From Tianweitania sp. UT-5YL-CI-8 (lineage in GTDB: Bacteria; Pseudomonadota; Alphaproteobacteria; Rhizobiales; Rhizobiaceae), in contig NZ_JASCRR010000008.1 of the NCBI RefSeq assembly GCF_030010215.1, positions 1 to 64,000 of the forward strand: a DNA stretch of 64,000 nt. Direction: 5' to 3'. Below are positions 53,081 through 61,771 of this stretch, in pieces (the first letter of the stretch is position 1; the number at the start of each line of letters is the position of its first letter). The translations under genes were made by a program, and so were the position numbers. The notes under the pieces were generated by a model. The model saw only the letters and a program-made list of their open reading frames with translations, had not been told where the DNA came from and searched no databases.

Positions 53081-54688
53081 TCAATCCTGCAGCACACCAC
53101 CGGCGCCAGCAAGCGCTTCGGGCGTGTCGACGTCGATGAAGGCGCCTTCGCCCAGTTCGACATCCATGACCTCGACATCATGCGCCTCTACCAGATGACG
53201 CGCGCCGGTGTCTCCCTGAAGCTGCCGGACGCCGTCGAACAGCGCGCGCGGCAGGATCACCGGATTGCCTCGCTTGCCGAAATGGCTGGCGCGCACGACC
53301 GCCATTCCGCCGCTGCGTCCGAAGGTCTCGATCAGGCGGTCGAGATCGGCCGAGGTGATGTGCGGCATGTCACCTAGCACGACAAGGGCCCCAGCAGCAC
53401 TGGTTGGGACAGCGGCAATGCCGGCCTTGAGCGATGTCGACAGGCCTTCAGCGAAATCGGGATTGCCAACGATGTCGAGCGACAAACCCGATAGTGCCTG
53501 CCGGATCCGTTCGCCCTGGTGGCCCGTGACGACCGAGAGACCAGTCGCGTGCGAGCCTGCCGCCTGTTTCGCCAACCGCCGCACCAGCGGTTCGCCATCG
53601 AACAGTGCCATAAGCTTGTTCGGACCGCCCATGCGGCTGGAGCGGCCGGCAGCGAGCAATATGGCATGAACCCTGGGCTTGCCCGCCTTACGCGCCTCAC
53701 GCGGTTGCGGCCGTGTTGGTATTTCCATCAGAAGCCCGCCGACACCCATGCCTGCAATGTCGCGGGGCGTGACCTCGAGACCGGCGATCAGACGATCCAT
53801 CACCCAGTCGAAGCCGTTTTCCTTTGGGCTGCGCGCGCATCCCGGTGCACCGATCACTGGCATGGAGCCGAGCCGGCCCAGCACGAGAAGATTGCCCGGG
53901 TCAACCGGCATGCCGGCATAAAGCACCTCGCCGCCGGCTGCCCGGATCGCCGCGGGCACGACATCGTCGAAATCGGCCATGGCGGATGCACCGAACAGCA
54001 CCACCATATCGACTTGCGAGGCAAGCCGGCCAAGTGCCGCCGCCAGCGCTCGCGGCTCATGCGACGTGCGCTGCTCGGTCAGGATGGTGCTGCCGGAGCG
54101 GACAAGCCGCGCGCGTGTCGTCTCGACCGTCTTGTCCAGCACGCTATCCTTGATGCTGGGCAGCACGGTCTGGATCATGCCGACACGCTTGGGCGAAAAG
54201 GCATGGACCGCGAATGCCGACGCCGAACGGCACAACTGCGTCACCTGTCCGATGACCGTAGACGCTACCGCGAAGGGGATGATCTTGACGGTGGCAACCA
54301 TCTGACCCGCTTCGACCCGGGCGAAGGCCGGAAGCGTCGCCAGCGTGACTGCGGGATCGATGGCATTGACCGCATCGACAAGTGCTGCGCTGACGGTGAA
54401 CACCCCCGCCTCCGCCGCATGCAGATTGACGCGGCCCGTCGACGCTGGCCGGGCTATGACGCCCTTGATATCAAGCGCCTGGACGACCGCTTCGGCGGCG
54501 GCGTTTTCCTCGAGGTCGCCGGGATCGAGCCGAGCGGCAACGACGCTTTGCACGCCTGCGTCGGCCAGCGCCTGGATATCGTTCGCATCCAGGCGTTTCG
54601 CCTTGGGCAGGCGGCGACCGACAACCGCGACCGAATGCGCCAACAGCGCGCCTGCGGCCTCGTGGACCGGCACCGGACCGAATTTCAT
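53081..54688 (-). CDS. Fusion of MoeA/MoaB-like molybdopterin-binding and MobA-like nucleotidyltransferase
   Basis: A 535-residue two-domain protein. The first part (about 1-325) has MoeA/MoaB-type molybdopterin-binding features, with LFGASAMADFDDVVPAA as the metal-insertion-like loop. The second (about 338-535) is a MobA/MocA-like nucleotidyltransferase with LLAAGRSSRMGGPNKL (344-359) and LGDMPHITSADLD. Together they suggest a CTP- or GTP-dependent finishing of the Mo cofactor for a hydroxylase. Its ATG overlaps the stop of the XdhC-C gene. It ends close to the repeat pair. Confidence 0.85.
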   Translation of the reverse strand: MKFGPVPVHEAAGALLAHSVAVVGRRLPKAKRLDANDIQALADAGVQSVVAARLDPGDLEENAAAEAVVQALDIKGVIARPASTGRVNLHAAEAGVFTVSAALVDAVNAIDPAVTLATLPAFARVEAGQMVATVKIIPFAVASTVIGQVTQLCRSASAFAVHAFSPKRVGMIQTVLPSIKDSVLDKTVETTRARLVRSGSTILTEQRTSHEPRALAAALGRLASQVDMVVLFGASAMADFDDVVPAAIRAAGGEVLYAGMPVDPGNLLVLGRLGSMPVIGAPGCARSPKENGFDWVMDRLIAGLEVTPRDIAGMGVGGLLMEIPTRPQPREARKAGKPRVHAILLAAGRSSRMGGPNKLMALFDGEPLVRRLAKQAAGSHATGLSVVTGHQGERIRQALSGLSLDIVGNPDFAEGLSTSLKAGIAAVPTSAAGALVVLGDMPHITSADLDRLIETFGRSGGMAVVRASHFGKRGNPVILPRALFDGVRQLQGDTGARHLVEAHDVEVMDVELGEGAFIDVDTPEALAGAGGVLQD

Positions 54689-55395
54689 GCAGTTTTTTCT
54701 CCGGCCTTGGCGGCATTGCTGCGGGCGCGAAACGCTGCGATGACTTGCGCAAGCACGGCGACCGCGATCTCAGCGGGATTGGCGGCACCGATATCCAGCC
54801 CGATGGGCGCAGCGATGCGGTCGAGTTGGTCGGCTGTAGCGCCAATGTTTTTCAGGCGATCGACACGGGCCGCATGTGTCTTGCGACTGCCGAGCGCGCC
54901 GACGTAAAAGCAACCCGAATCCAGCGCTGCCTTCACGGCGAAATCGTCGATCTTGGGGTCATGGGTGACGGCCGCGAGAGCAGTGTAGGCATCGAGCGGG
55001 CGCTCGGCGAGCACCTCTTCGGGCCAACGCGGATCGAGCAGCACGTCGGGAAAGCGGTCCTCTGTGGCGAAAGCGGTTCGCGGATCGACAATCTCCACGG
55101 GATAGCCGGCAACCCGCGCCATCGGCGCCAAGGCCTGGCTGATATGGACGGCACCGATCAGCATCAGGCGCGGCTGGGGGAGGTGTGCATTGATGAAAAA
55201 GGACCCCTCCTCAGCCTCTGTCAGGCCGGAATTGCCAGTGCGAAAGGCCCTGGCCACCACCTCGCCGAGGGGACCAGAGACTGTCTCGCCCTCCCGAATC
55301 AAGCGAGCTGCGCCATCACTGAGATCGGTCACGAGCACCGCGGCGCGGCGGGCGCGGCGTTCACCGTTGAGCTGTTCGAGCAGATGCGGGTCCAT
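54685..55395 (-). CDS. XdhC C-terminal (Rossmann) domain protein
   Basis: A 236-residue protein with LVTDLSDGAARLI at the start and a Rossmann fold PRLMLIGAVHISQALAP (about 86-102), followed by YVGALGSRKTHAARVDRL and GLDIGAANPAEIAVAVLAQ. This corresponds to the second domain of XdhC/CoxF-type proteins that sulfurate the Mo cofactor and protect it for delivery to xanthine dehydrogenase-like enzymes. The first domain is encoded by the preceding gene, 2 bases upstream. ATG 55395. Its stop overlaps the fusion gene (ATGA). Confidence 0.85.
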   Translation of the reverse strand: MDPHLLEQLNGERRARRAAVLVTDLSDGAARLIREGETVSGPLGEVVARAFRTGNSGLTEAEEGSFFINAHLPQPRLMLIGAVHISQALAPMARVAGYPVEIVDPRTAFATEDRFPDVLLDPRWPEEVLAERPLDAYTALAAVTHDPKIDDFAVKAALDSGCFYVGALGSRKTHAARVDRLKNIGATADQLDRIAAPIGLDIGAANPAEIAVAVLAQVIAAFRARSNAAKAGEKTA

Positions 55396-55397
55396 GG

Positions 55398-55736
55398 TCA
55401 GCCCAGCCGCTCGACATAAACCCGGATGCGGCCGCCACAGGACAGGCCGACACGCCATGCGGTTTCGTCGGCCACGCCGAACTCCAGCATGCGCGGCTGC
55501 CCTGTTTCGATGACCTCGGCGGCCTCAGATATAACCGCGCCTTCCACGCAGCCGCCCGACACCGAGCCGTGGAAGTTGCCGTCGGCATCGATGACGAGGT
55601 GGCTGCCCGTCGGGCGAGGGGCGGAACCCCAGGTCTCGACTACGGTTGCGACCGCCACCGCCTTGCCGTCGTGACGCCAGCGTTCCGCGATCAGCAGGGG
55701 GTCGCGGGCTTCATCGAGATGCGTGATATCCTGCAT
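55398..55736 (-). CDS. XdhC/CoxI N-terminal domain protein
   Basis: A 112-residue protein that is only the XdhC/CoxI small domain: VATVVETWGSAPRPTGSHLV, GSVSGGCVEGAVI and the conserved Cys in LSCGGRIRVYVE. It should bind molybdenum cofactor together with the Rossmann-domain partner encoded next. GGAGG is 5 bases before ATG 55736 (a TTG four codons up is less likely). It lies between the VWA gene (15 bases away) and the partner, on one transcript. Confidence 0.88.
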   Translation of the reverse strand: MQDITHLDEARDPLLIAERWRHDGKAVAVATVVETWGSAPRPTGSHLVIDADGNFHGSVSGGCVEGAVISEAAEVIETGQPRMLEFGVADETAWRVGLSCGGRIRVYVERLG

Positions 55737-55751
55737 CGCTTCCTCCAAAAC

Positions 55752-57005
55752 TCATGCCGCCTCGGCGGTTCGCCCCCCGAGCCGGCGCCTGACATCCATA
55801 TGGCCGCCCCGGCGGTCTTCGCCAAGGGCCGCGCAAAGATCGGCCAGCGCGTTGAGATTGTGCACGGGCCGGAATTCGTCGACATGAGGCAACATGGCAC
55901 GAACCCCACGCGCGCGCGCCTCAAAACCGTCGAAGCGCAGCAACGGGTTCATCCAGATGAGGCGGCGGCAGGATTTGCGCAGCCGCTCCATTTCCTCGCC
56001 GAGGCCGGCCACATCGTCGCGCTCCAGCCCATCAGTGATGAGCAGGACGATGGCACCCTGCCCCAGAACGCGACGCGACCACAGCCTGTTGAACTCGTGC
56101 AGCGTGTCGCCAATGCGCGTGCCGCCCGACCAGTCGCGGACGGCTGCGGAGCATTCCGCCAGTGCCTCGTCGGGGTCCTTGCGGCGCATCTGGCGGGTCA
56201 GGTTGGTGAGTTGCGTGCCGAAAACGAAGGCATGCACACGCCGGCGCTTTTCCGTCAATGCATGCAGGAAATGCAGGAAGATGCGCGTGTACTGGCTCAT
56301 CGAGCCGGAGATGTCGGCCAGCACCACCAGCGGCGGATGCACCTGTCGCGGCGAACGGAATTTCGGCAGCACAAGGTCTCCGCCGGTGCGCGCGGCCGAG
56401 CGCATCATGGCGCGCGCATCGATTTTGGCGCCGCGCGTATCGGGCCGGAAGCGGCGCGTCCGCACCAGGTCGAACGGCAGGCGAAGGGCTGCGATCTCGC
56501 GCCGGGCAGCAGCCAGTTCGACGGCGTTCATCTGGGCGAAGTCCTTGGTCCTCAGCACTTCGTTGCCGGATACGGTGAACCGGGCATCGACTTCGATCTC
56601 GGGGATTTCCTTTGGCGGTTGGTTCTTGCGATGCCCTTCGAACAGCGCCTGGCTGACGCGATTTTCGGCGGGGCGCGGCTTCTGCTTTTCGCGATGATCG
56701 GGCGCGATGGGCGAAAACATCGCCAGCATCTTCTCTACCAATTCGCGCGAGCGCCAGAACAGACGGAATGCCTCGTCGAAGACAGCATGATCCTCATGGC
56801 GATTGACCAGCACGGCATGCAGCGTCCAGTAGAAATCGTCGCGGTCGCCTATGCCTGCTGCAAGCACCGCCTCGATGGCATCCTTTACCGACGCCGGACC
56901 GACGCGGATGCCCGCCTTGCGTAAGGTACGCGCGAAATAAACGATGTTCTCGGCGAGGCGACCTTCGGTGAGCTTGGGTTTGGGCGTGGAGTCGAGCACC
57001 ATCAT
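55752..57005 (-). CDS. CoxE-like protein with von Willebrand A domain
   Basis: A protein of about 417 residues with a C-terminal VWA domain that carries the metal (MIDAS) motif DISGSMS (231-237), followed by GGTRIGDTLHEF and LLITDGLERDD. The N-terminal 200 residues are helical and charged. CoxE pairs with the AAA ATPase CoxD in assembling the CuSMo or Mo site of carbon-monoxide dehydrogenase-type enzymes; here they belong to the XdhC genes. The start is ATG 57005 or 57002; no good ribosome site is seen, and the repeat upstream (57047-57176) may hold the promoter or separate it from the ATPase gene. Confidence 0.85.
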   Translation of the reverse strand: MMVLDSTPKPKLTEGRLAENIVYFARTLRKAGIRVGPASVKDAIEAVLAAGIGDRDDFYWTLHAVLVNRHEDHAVFDEAFRLFWRSRELVEKMLAMFSPIAPDHREKQKPRPAENRVSQALFEGHRKNQPPKEIPEIEVDARFTVSGNEVLRTKDFAQMNAVELAAARREIAALRLPFDLVRTRRFRPDTRGAKIDARAMMRSAARTGGDLVLPKFRSPRQVHPPLVVLADISGSMSQYTRIFLHFLHALTEKRRRVHAFVFGTQLTNLTRQMRRKDPDEALAECSAAVRDWSGGTRIGDTLHEFNRLWSRRVLGQGAIVLLITDGLERDDVAGLGEEMERLRKSCRRLIWMNPLLRFDGFEARARGVRAMLPHVDEFRPVHNLNALADLCAALGEDRRGGHMDVRRRLGGRTAEAA

Positions 57006-57046
57006 GGGATGGCGACCCAATCTGCGTAGAGCGTGCGTCGGCGAGA

Positions 57047-57176
57047 TGCCCCCTCACCCAGCCTCCGCTCCGCTCGGCCACCCTCTCCCCGTCGGGGAGA
57101 GGAGAACGAGCCGCGTTGCGCCAGTCCCTTCTCCCCGACGGGGAGAAGGTGGCCCAAAGGGCCGGATGAGGGGGAC
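57047..57176. repeat. Second inverted pair of intergenic palindromic repeats
   Basis: CCCTCTCCCCGTCGGGGAGA at about 57091 and CTTCTCCCCGACGGGGAGAA at about 57128 are palindromic halves of a frequent rhizobial element; the outer arms CCCCCTCACCC (57050-57060) and GGATGAGGGGG (57164-57174) close the pair. It stands between the AAA ATPase and VWA genes and may form a stem in the RNA. It differs from the pair at 52.9 kb. Confidence 0.8.
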
Positions 57177-57211
57177 ATCTCAGCCTTCATCCGAATCGAG
57201 AGCCTCATCGC

Positions 57212-58135
57212 CTACTCCGCCGCCGACAGTTCCGCCTTTACCTCGTTCAGGATGCGGCGGCCCTCACCCTTGTCGATGCGGGCGATATCGTCCTGATATT
57301 TCAACAGAACGCCGATGGTGTCGGAGATCGTCTCGGGGTCGAGCGCGATCTTGTCGAGTTCGGTCAGCGCACCAGCCCAGTCGATGGTTTCGGCCACGCC
57401 AGGCACCTTGAACAGATCGATCTGGCGCAGTTTCTGGACGAAGCGCACGACCTCCTCCGACAGTCTTGACGCCGCATCGGGCACCTTGCGGCGGACGATT
57501 TCCAATTCACGCTCGGCTGTGGGGTAATCAACCCAGTGGTACAGGCAGCGGCGCTTGAGGGCGTCATGGATTTCGCGTGTCCGGTTGGTGGTGATGATAA
57601 CGATCGGCGGCTCTTCTGCCTTGATGGTGCCGAGTTCGGGTACCGTGACCTGATAATCGGATAAGATTTCGAGCAGGAAGGCCTCAAAGGCCTCATCGGT
57701 GCGATCCAGTTCGTCGATGAGGAAAACGGGTGCTGCACCCGCTTTACCGGTCAAGGCTTCGAGAACCGGGCGACGAATAAGGTATTTTTCGGAAAATACG
57801 TTCTTCTCCATGCCCTGGCGGTCGATCGCGCCCGACGCTTCCTCCATGCGGATTTCGATCATCTGCGCGGCGTAGTTCCATTCGTAGACGGCAGAGGAGA
57901 CGTCGAGGCCTTCATAGCATTGCAGGCGGATCAGGCGGCGGCCGAGTGCTGTCGCCAGGACCTTGGCGATCTCGGTCTTGCCGACACCGGCCTCGCCTTC
58001 GAGGAAGAGCGGCCGGTTCATGCGCAGGCTGAGGAACAGCACCGTCGCCAGCGCGCGGTCGGCGACATAGTCGGCGCCGGTCAGCATCGCCAGCGTCTCG
58101 TCGATGGATTGCGGGGCGGGAAGCGGCTCGGTCAT
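57212..58135 (-). CDS. MoxR-type AAA ATPase (CoxD-like)
   Basis: A 307-residue ATPase with Walker A GEAGVGKTE (47-55), Walker B FLIDELDR (138-145), sensor residues in IITTNRTREIHDALKRR and arginines that fit the MoxR/CoxD group. It works with VWA proteins as a chaperone that opens or remodels metalloenzymes. ATG 58135 is chosen over an upstream ATG by family start. It runs into the CoxE-like gene 206 bases downstream, across the repeats, and follows the flavin reductase gene by 29 bases. Confidence 0.9.
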   Translation of the reverse strand: MTEPLPAPQSIDETLAMLTGADYVADRALATVLFLSLRMNRPLFLEGEAGVGKTEIAKVLATALGRRLIRLQCYEGLDVSSAVYEWNYAAQMIEIRMEEASGAIDRQGMEKNVFSEKYLIRRPVLEALTGKAGAAPVFLIDELDRTDEAFEAFLLEILSDYQVTVPELGTIKAEEPPIVIITTNRTREIHDALKRRCLYHWVDYPTAERELEIVRRKVPDAASRLSEEVVRFVQKLRQIDLFKVPGVAETIDWAGALTELDKIALDPETISDTIGVLLKYQDDIARIDKGEGRRILNEVKAELSAAE

Positions 58136-58164
58136 GTTTTTTCCATTGCCTTCCCGCGCATGGG

Positions 58165-58659
58165 TCACAGAATATGGTAGCTGCGGTCGTGGTAGAGCAG
58201 CGGGCGCAGGTTATCGCCGATGCGCAGGCCTGTCACCTTGCCAAAAAGCACACGATGCGTGCCGAGATCCTTGGTGTCGATGATTTCGCAGTCGAACACG
58301 GAAATCGCGTCAAGGAGCGCCGGCGCGCCGGTGGCGATGACATCCCACTCGGCTTTCGCGAAGCGTTCTTCGGGAGACAACTTGGTCACCCCGGAAAAGG
58401 CAACAGCAAGCGGCTCATGTTTGGCGGCAAGTGTGTTGAGAGCGAAGGTGCCATTCTTGACAAAAAGGTCGTTGGATGGATTTTCCCGATTGACGCAGAC
58501 CAGCACCATGGGTGGGGTATCCGAAACCGAGCAGGCGGCGATCACGGTCGTGCCGCGTTTGCCTTCGGGGCCATCGGTGGTGATCACCTGAACCGCGCCA
58601 GCATAGCGGCTCATCGCATCTCGATAGGCCTGCGGCCCGACTTCGTATTTCTTCAGCAC
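58165..58659 (-). CDS. Flavin reductase family protein
   Basis: A protein of about 164 residues with the FMN-binding flavin reductase fold: MSRYAGAVQVITTDGPEGKRG in pieces, VSDTPPMVLVCVNRENPSND, NTLAAKHEPLAVAFSG and VFDCEIID. The end DLGTHRVLFGKV...LLYHDRSYH is typical. GTG 58659 with GGGA 8 bases upstream gives the family length; ATG 58692 is possible. It would reduce FMN or FAD with NAD(P)H for an oxygenase, none of which is encoded nearby. First gene of the leftward maturation set. Confidence 0.85.
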   Translation of the reverse strand: MLKKYEVGPQAYRDAMSRYAGAVQVITTDGPEGKRGTTVIAACSVSDTPPMVLVCVNRENPSNDLFVKNGTFALNTLAAKHEPLAVAFSGVTKLSPEERFAKAEWDVIATGAPALLDAISVFDCEIIDTKDLGTHRVLFGKVTGLRIGDNLRPLLYHDRSYHIL

Positions 58660-58751
58660 ATCGTCATTCCCGCACCGGTGTCTCGAACTCATATATGGCG
58701 CACGGCATTCGGTCACAAGAAAAGCATACGGCCAACGCCGTGAAATGGCAT

Positions 58752-58767
58752 GTTGCACTTGTGCAAC
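58752..58767. promoter_or_regulatory. Perfect palindrome in a divergent promoter region
   Basis: GTTGCAC (58752-58758) and GTGCAAC (58761-58767) are exact reverse complements around TT. The site lies between the flavin reductase gene (leftwards) and the binding-protein gene (rightwards), 42 bases before the latter's ATG. It looks like an operator for a dimeric regulator controlling one or both directions. Confidence 0.55.
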
Positions 58768-58809
58768 GCAGCCTTTACCTGTGCGACAAACAAGGGAGCT
58801 ATCGAGCGC

Positions 58810-59871
58810 ATGCGACGGGCGGCCGCAACTATCGGCCTTTTGGCGGGATTGTGCCTCGGCACGGCGGGCAGCGCAATGGCTCAGACCATGGGTATCGCCG
58901 CCCCGCTGAGCGGACCGATGCAGATTCTCGGCCGCCAGGTCGAAACCGGCGGTCGTCTTGCCGCCAGCGCCCTCAAGCTTGATGTCGTCGTGGCCGACGA
59001 CGCCTGCACGGCGGAAGGCGGCAAATCAGCCGCCGAAGCGCTGATCGCGGCCAAGGTTACGGCGGTGGTGGGTTTTCTCTGCTACGAGGCAGCCATAACG
59101 GCCCTCCCCCGGCTAAAGGATGCGGGCATCCCCACAATGACACTTGGCGTGCGCGCCAACAGCCTGACCGACGCACGCGAAAAAACCGACTGGCCGGTGT
59201 TCCGGCTCGGACCGCGCAGCGACAGCGAACGCGATGCAGTGGGCGCGCTGATGACGCGGCTATGGCGCGACGAGCTTTTCGCCATCGTCGATGACGGCAC
59301 GATCTACGGCCGCGAACTCGCCGAAAGTTTTCGCGCGGCCGCCGAACAAGCAGGGTTGAAAGCCGTGATGGTCGACACCTTCCGGCCTGCCATGGAAAAC
59401 CAGGTCGGGCTCGTCGGACGTCTGCGGCGGTCCGGCGCCACGCATGTTTTCGTCGGCGGCGACGCGGACGACGTCGCCATCATGGCGCGCGACGCCGCAG
59501 GCATGGGTGCCGCGATGACCTTTGCCGGCGGAGAGACGCTGCGCATGCCGGCCGGCTCCGTGCCGATTGCGCCGGGCACCATCATGATCGGGCTGCCCGA
59601 TCTGGCGGAAGCGGCCCCAGCATCGGTGGCCAGGCGGTTCCGTACCGCGGATATCATACCGGAAGGCTATATGTTGCCGGCCTATGCGGGTGTGGAGATC
59701 ATCGCTGCAGCGAGCAGGACCAGCGCCGATGAGTTGAAGGCGTTACGCACCGACACATTCGAGACAGCCATCGGCCCTGTTCGCTTCGACGCCAAGGGCG
59801 ATTTGGCAGACAACCCCTTCCGCGCATTCCGCTTCAACGGCAGCAAATTCATCACCGTGGAGGACCAATGA
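58810..59871 (+). CDS. ABC-transporter periplasmic substrate-binding protein (LivJ-like)
   Basis: A 353-residue exported protein with a signal peptide (about 1-24, near SAMA-Q) and the branched-chain amino-acid binding fold: IAAPLSGPMQILGRQVETGG is the first loop, VVGFLCYEAAITALPRLK the second, and FAIVDDGTIYGRELAESFR the third. No permease or ATPase genes are near. The start at ATG 58810 leaves a normal signal. It overlaps the P1 peptidase gene by four bases (ATGA), so binding protein and peptidase should work on related substrates. Confidence 0.85.
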   Translation: MRRAAATIGLLAGLCLGTAGSAMAQTMGIAAPLSGPMQILGRQVETGGRLAASALKLDVVVADDACTAEGGKSAAEALIAAKVTAVVGFLCYEAAITALPRLKDAGIPTMTLGVRANSLTDAREKTDWPVFRLGPRSDSERDAVGALMTRLWRDELFAIVDDGTIYGRELAESFRAAAEQAGLKAVMVDTFRPAMENQVGLVGRLRRSGATHVFVGGDADDVAIMARDAAGMGAAMTFAGGETLRMPAGSVPIAPGTIMIGLPDLAEAAPASVARRFRTADIIPEGYMLPAYAGVEIIAAASRTSADELKALRTDTFETAIGPVRFDAKGDLADNPFRAFRFNGSKFITVEDQ

Positions 59872-60866
59872 CCTTTAAGACCGGCCCGAAAAACCTGATC
59901 ACCGACGTCGCGGGACTGAAGGTCGGCAATGCCTCGGACGCCAAGCTAAAGTCCGGCGTCACCGTATTGCTCTGCGATCCGGCGGCCACCGCGTCGGTGC
60001 AGGTTCTCGGCGGCGCGCCCGGTACGCGCGACACGGAACTTCTTGAACCGCACAACACGGTGGAAGCCATCCACGCGCTGGTGCTTTCGGGCGGCTCAGC
60101 CTTCGGCCTGGATTCCGCCTCCGGCGTGCAGGCAGCGCTGCGCGAGCGCGGCATCGGCTTCGATGTCGGTGGCCAGAAGGTGCCGATCGTGCCATCGGCC
60201 ATCCTGTTCGACCTGATCAATGGCGGCGACAAGAATTGGGGCCGCTTCCCGCCCTATCGCGACCTCGGCTACGAAGCCGTGCAGAACGCGTCAGAGGATT
60301 TTAAGCTCGGAACTATCGGCGCGGGTAAGGGTGCGACGACCGCCCTGCTCAAGGGCGGGCTCGGCTCTGCCTCCACCCGTTTGGACAATGGCGTCACGGT
60401 CGGTGCACTGGTAGCCGCCAATCCGGTCGGCTCGGCGACCATCGGCAGGACAAGGCATTTCTGGGCGGCGGCTTTTGAAATCGGCGACGAGTTCGGCGGC
60501 TTGGGCCTGCCCTCGCCGCTGCCGGGCGATACAACAGCGCTTTACACCAAACTGCGCGATCCGCTCGCCAACACCACCATCGCCATCATCGCGACGGATG
60601 CAGTGCTCAGCAAAGCCGGCGCCAAGCGGCTCGCCATTTCAGCGCATGACGGCTACGCCCGCGCGATATGGCCGGTTCACACGCCGATGGACGGCGACCT
60701 GATCTTCGGGGTAGCGACCGGCAGCAGCGGCATCGAACTCGACCCCATCCAGCTGACTGAGATCTATGCGGCTGCGGCATCGACAATGGCGCGCGCTATT
60801 GCACGCGGCGTGTATGCGGCGACCGCGGAGGCTGGAGACGTGAACCGCACCTGGTCGCAATTATAG
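59868..60866 (+). CDS. P1-family (S58) peptidase, DmpA/NylC-like
   Basis: A 332-residue Ntn-type hydrolase that matures by self-cleavage. Family parts are NLITDVAGLKVGNASD, VEAIHALVLSGGSAFGLDSA, GRFPPYRDLGYEAVQ and GTIGAGKGATT. The putative autocleavage site is Asn235-Thr236 in LANTTIAIIATDA, equal to the Asn-Thr site of NylC as I remember it; DmpA uses Gly-Ser. No signal peptide is visible, so it probably acts in the cytoplasm. Known members cut N-terminal amino acids, beta-peptides or nylon oligomers. Coupled translation with a LivJ-like binding protein suggests use of an imported amide or peptide. Confidence 0.85.
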   Translation: MTFKTGPKNLITDVAGLKVGNASDAKLKSGVTVLLCDPAATASVQVLGGAPGTRDTELLEPHNTVEAIHALVLSGGSAFGLDSASGVQAALRERGIGFDVGGQKVPIVPSAILFDLINGGDKNWGRFPPYRDLGYEAVQNASEDFKLGTIGAGKGATTALLKGGLGSASTRLDNGVTVGALVAANPVGSATIGRTRHFWAAAFEIGDEFGGLGLPSPLPGDTTALYTKLRDPLANTTIAIIATDAVLSKAGAKRLAISAHDGYARAIWPVHTPMDGDLIFGVATGSSGIELDPIQLTEIYAAAASTMARAIARGVYAATAEAGDVNRTWSQL

Positions 60867-60944
60867 GACCGCCGACGGCGATTCCTGTATAGCAGTGAAG
60901 GTACCAGTCAGCTTTCGGATATTTGTACCTCAGGGAGGACTTCC

Positions 60945-61685
60945 ATGAAAAACGTGGGCTCTGCGATGTTCATCTCCGCTGTGCTGCTTGCATCGGTTGT
61001 GCCGGGGTTGGCAGGCGACACCGCTGACTTGTCCGTGCTCGGCTTCAGCGCCGACGGCAAGGTCTTCGCATTCGAGGAATACGGCATACAGGACGGTTCG
61101 GGCTTTCCCTATTCCAACCGCTTCTATGTCAACATCGCCGAGGACGATTTCGTTGCCGGCACGCCGATCCGGGTGCTGTTCGAGGATGAGACAAAGCCGC
61201 TCTACGCGGTGCGCGCGCAGGCCGGCGAAAAGGGAAATGCCATTCTGAGCAACCAGGAACTAGGCGAAAATCCCGGCTTTCTCGCGGGCTTCAACGCGGT
61301 CACCGAAGTCAGCGCCGATCCCTATCACATCGTCGTCAATCCGCGCCCGGTGTTCCCGCCGATCGACGCCAATATGGAATTCCGCCTGGAAGAATTTTCT
61401 CTCAAAGGCCCGGACTTCTGCGACGGCGTCGCCGGCCCTACCAAAGGGTACCGACTGATCGGCATTGACGCGAAAGACAGCGGCAAGACGCAAGTACTGC
61501 ATGAGGACACGTCGATCCCGCAAAGCCGGGGCTGCGCCAATGGCTACCGGATCGGGGGCGTACAAACCTTCTTCACCCCGGATAGCAAGATGGCCTATGC
61601 GGTGCTGATCACAGTCGTAAGGCAAGGTTTTGAGGGTCCCGACCACCGCTGGATCGCCAATACGGGCTATTGGGCGGGGGAATAG
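60945..61685 (+). CDS. DUF2259 exported protein
   Basis: A 246-residue secreted protein with a signal peptide (about 1-23, GLAG-D). The DUF2259 pattern is clear: LSVLGFSADGKVFAFEEYGI, SGFPYSNRFYVNIAEDD and DHRWIANTGYW at the end. Two Cys (FCDG, RGCANGY) may form a disulfide. GGGAGGA lies 5 bases before ATG 60945. The role is unknown. It stands between the P1 peptidase gene and purB on the same strand. Confidence 0.85.
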   Translation: MKNVGSAMFISAVLLASVVPGLAGDTADLSVLGFSADGKVFAFEEYGIQDGSGFPYSNRFYVNIAEDDFVAGTPIRVLFEDETKPLYAVRAQAGEKGNAILSNQELGENPGFLAGFNAVTEVSADPYHIVVNPRPVFPPIDANMEFRLEEFSLKGPDFCDGVAGPTKGYRLIGIDAKDSGKTQVLHEDTSIPQSRGCANGYRIGGVQTFFTPDSKMAYAVLITVVRQGFEGPDHRWIANTGYWAGE

Positions 61686-61771
61686 GCCGCTTCCGCCAGT
61701 CGCGGCGTTGAGGATTGCCGCCGCCTCTGTTAGGGAGCGGCGACGCAAACGAAACGCTGGACACCCCTGCC

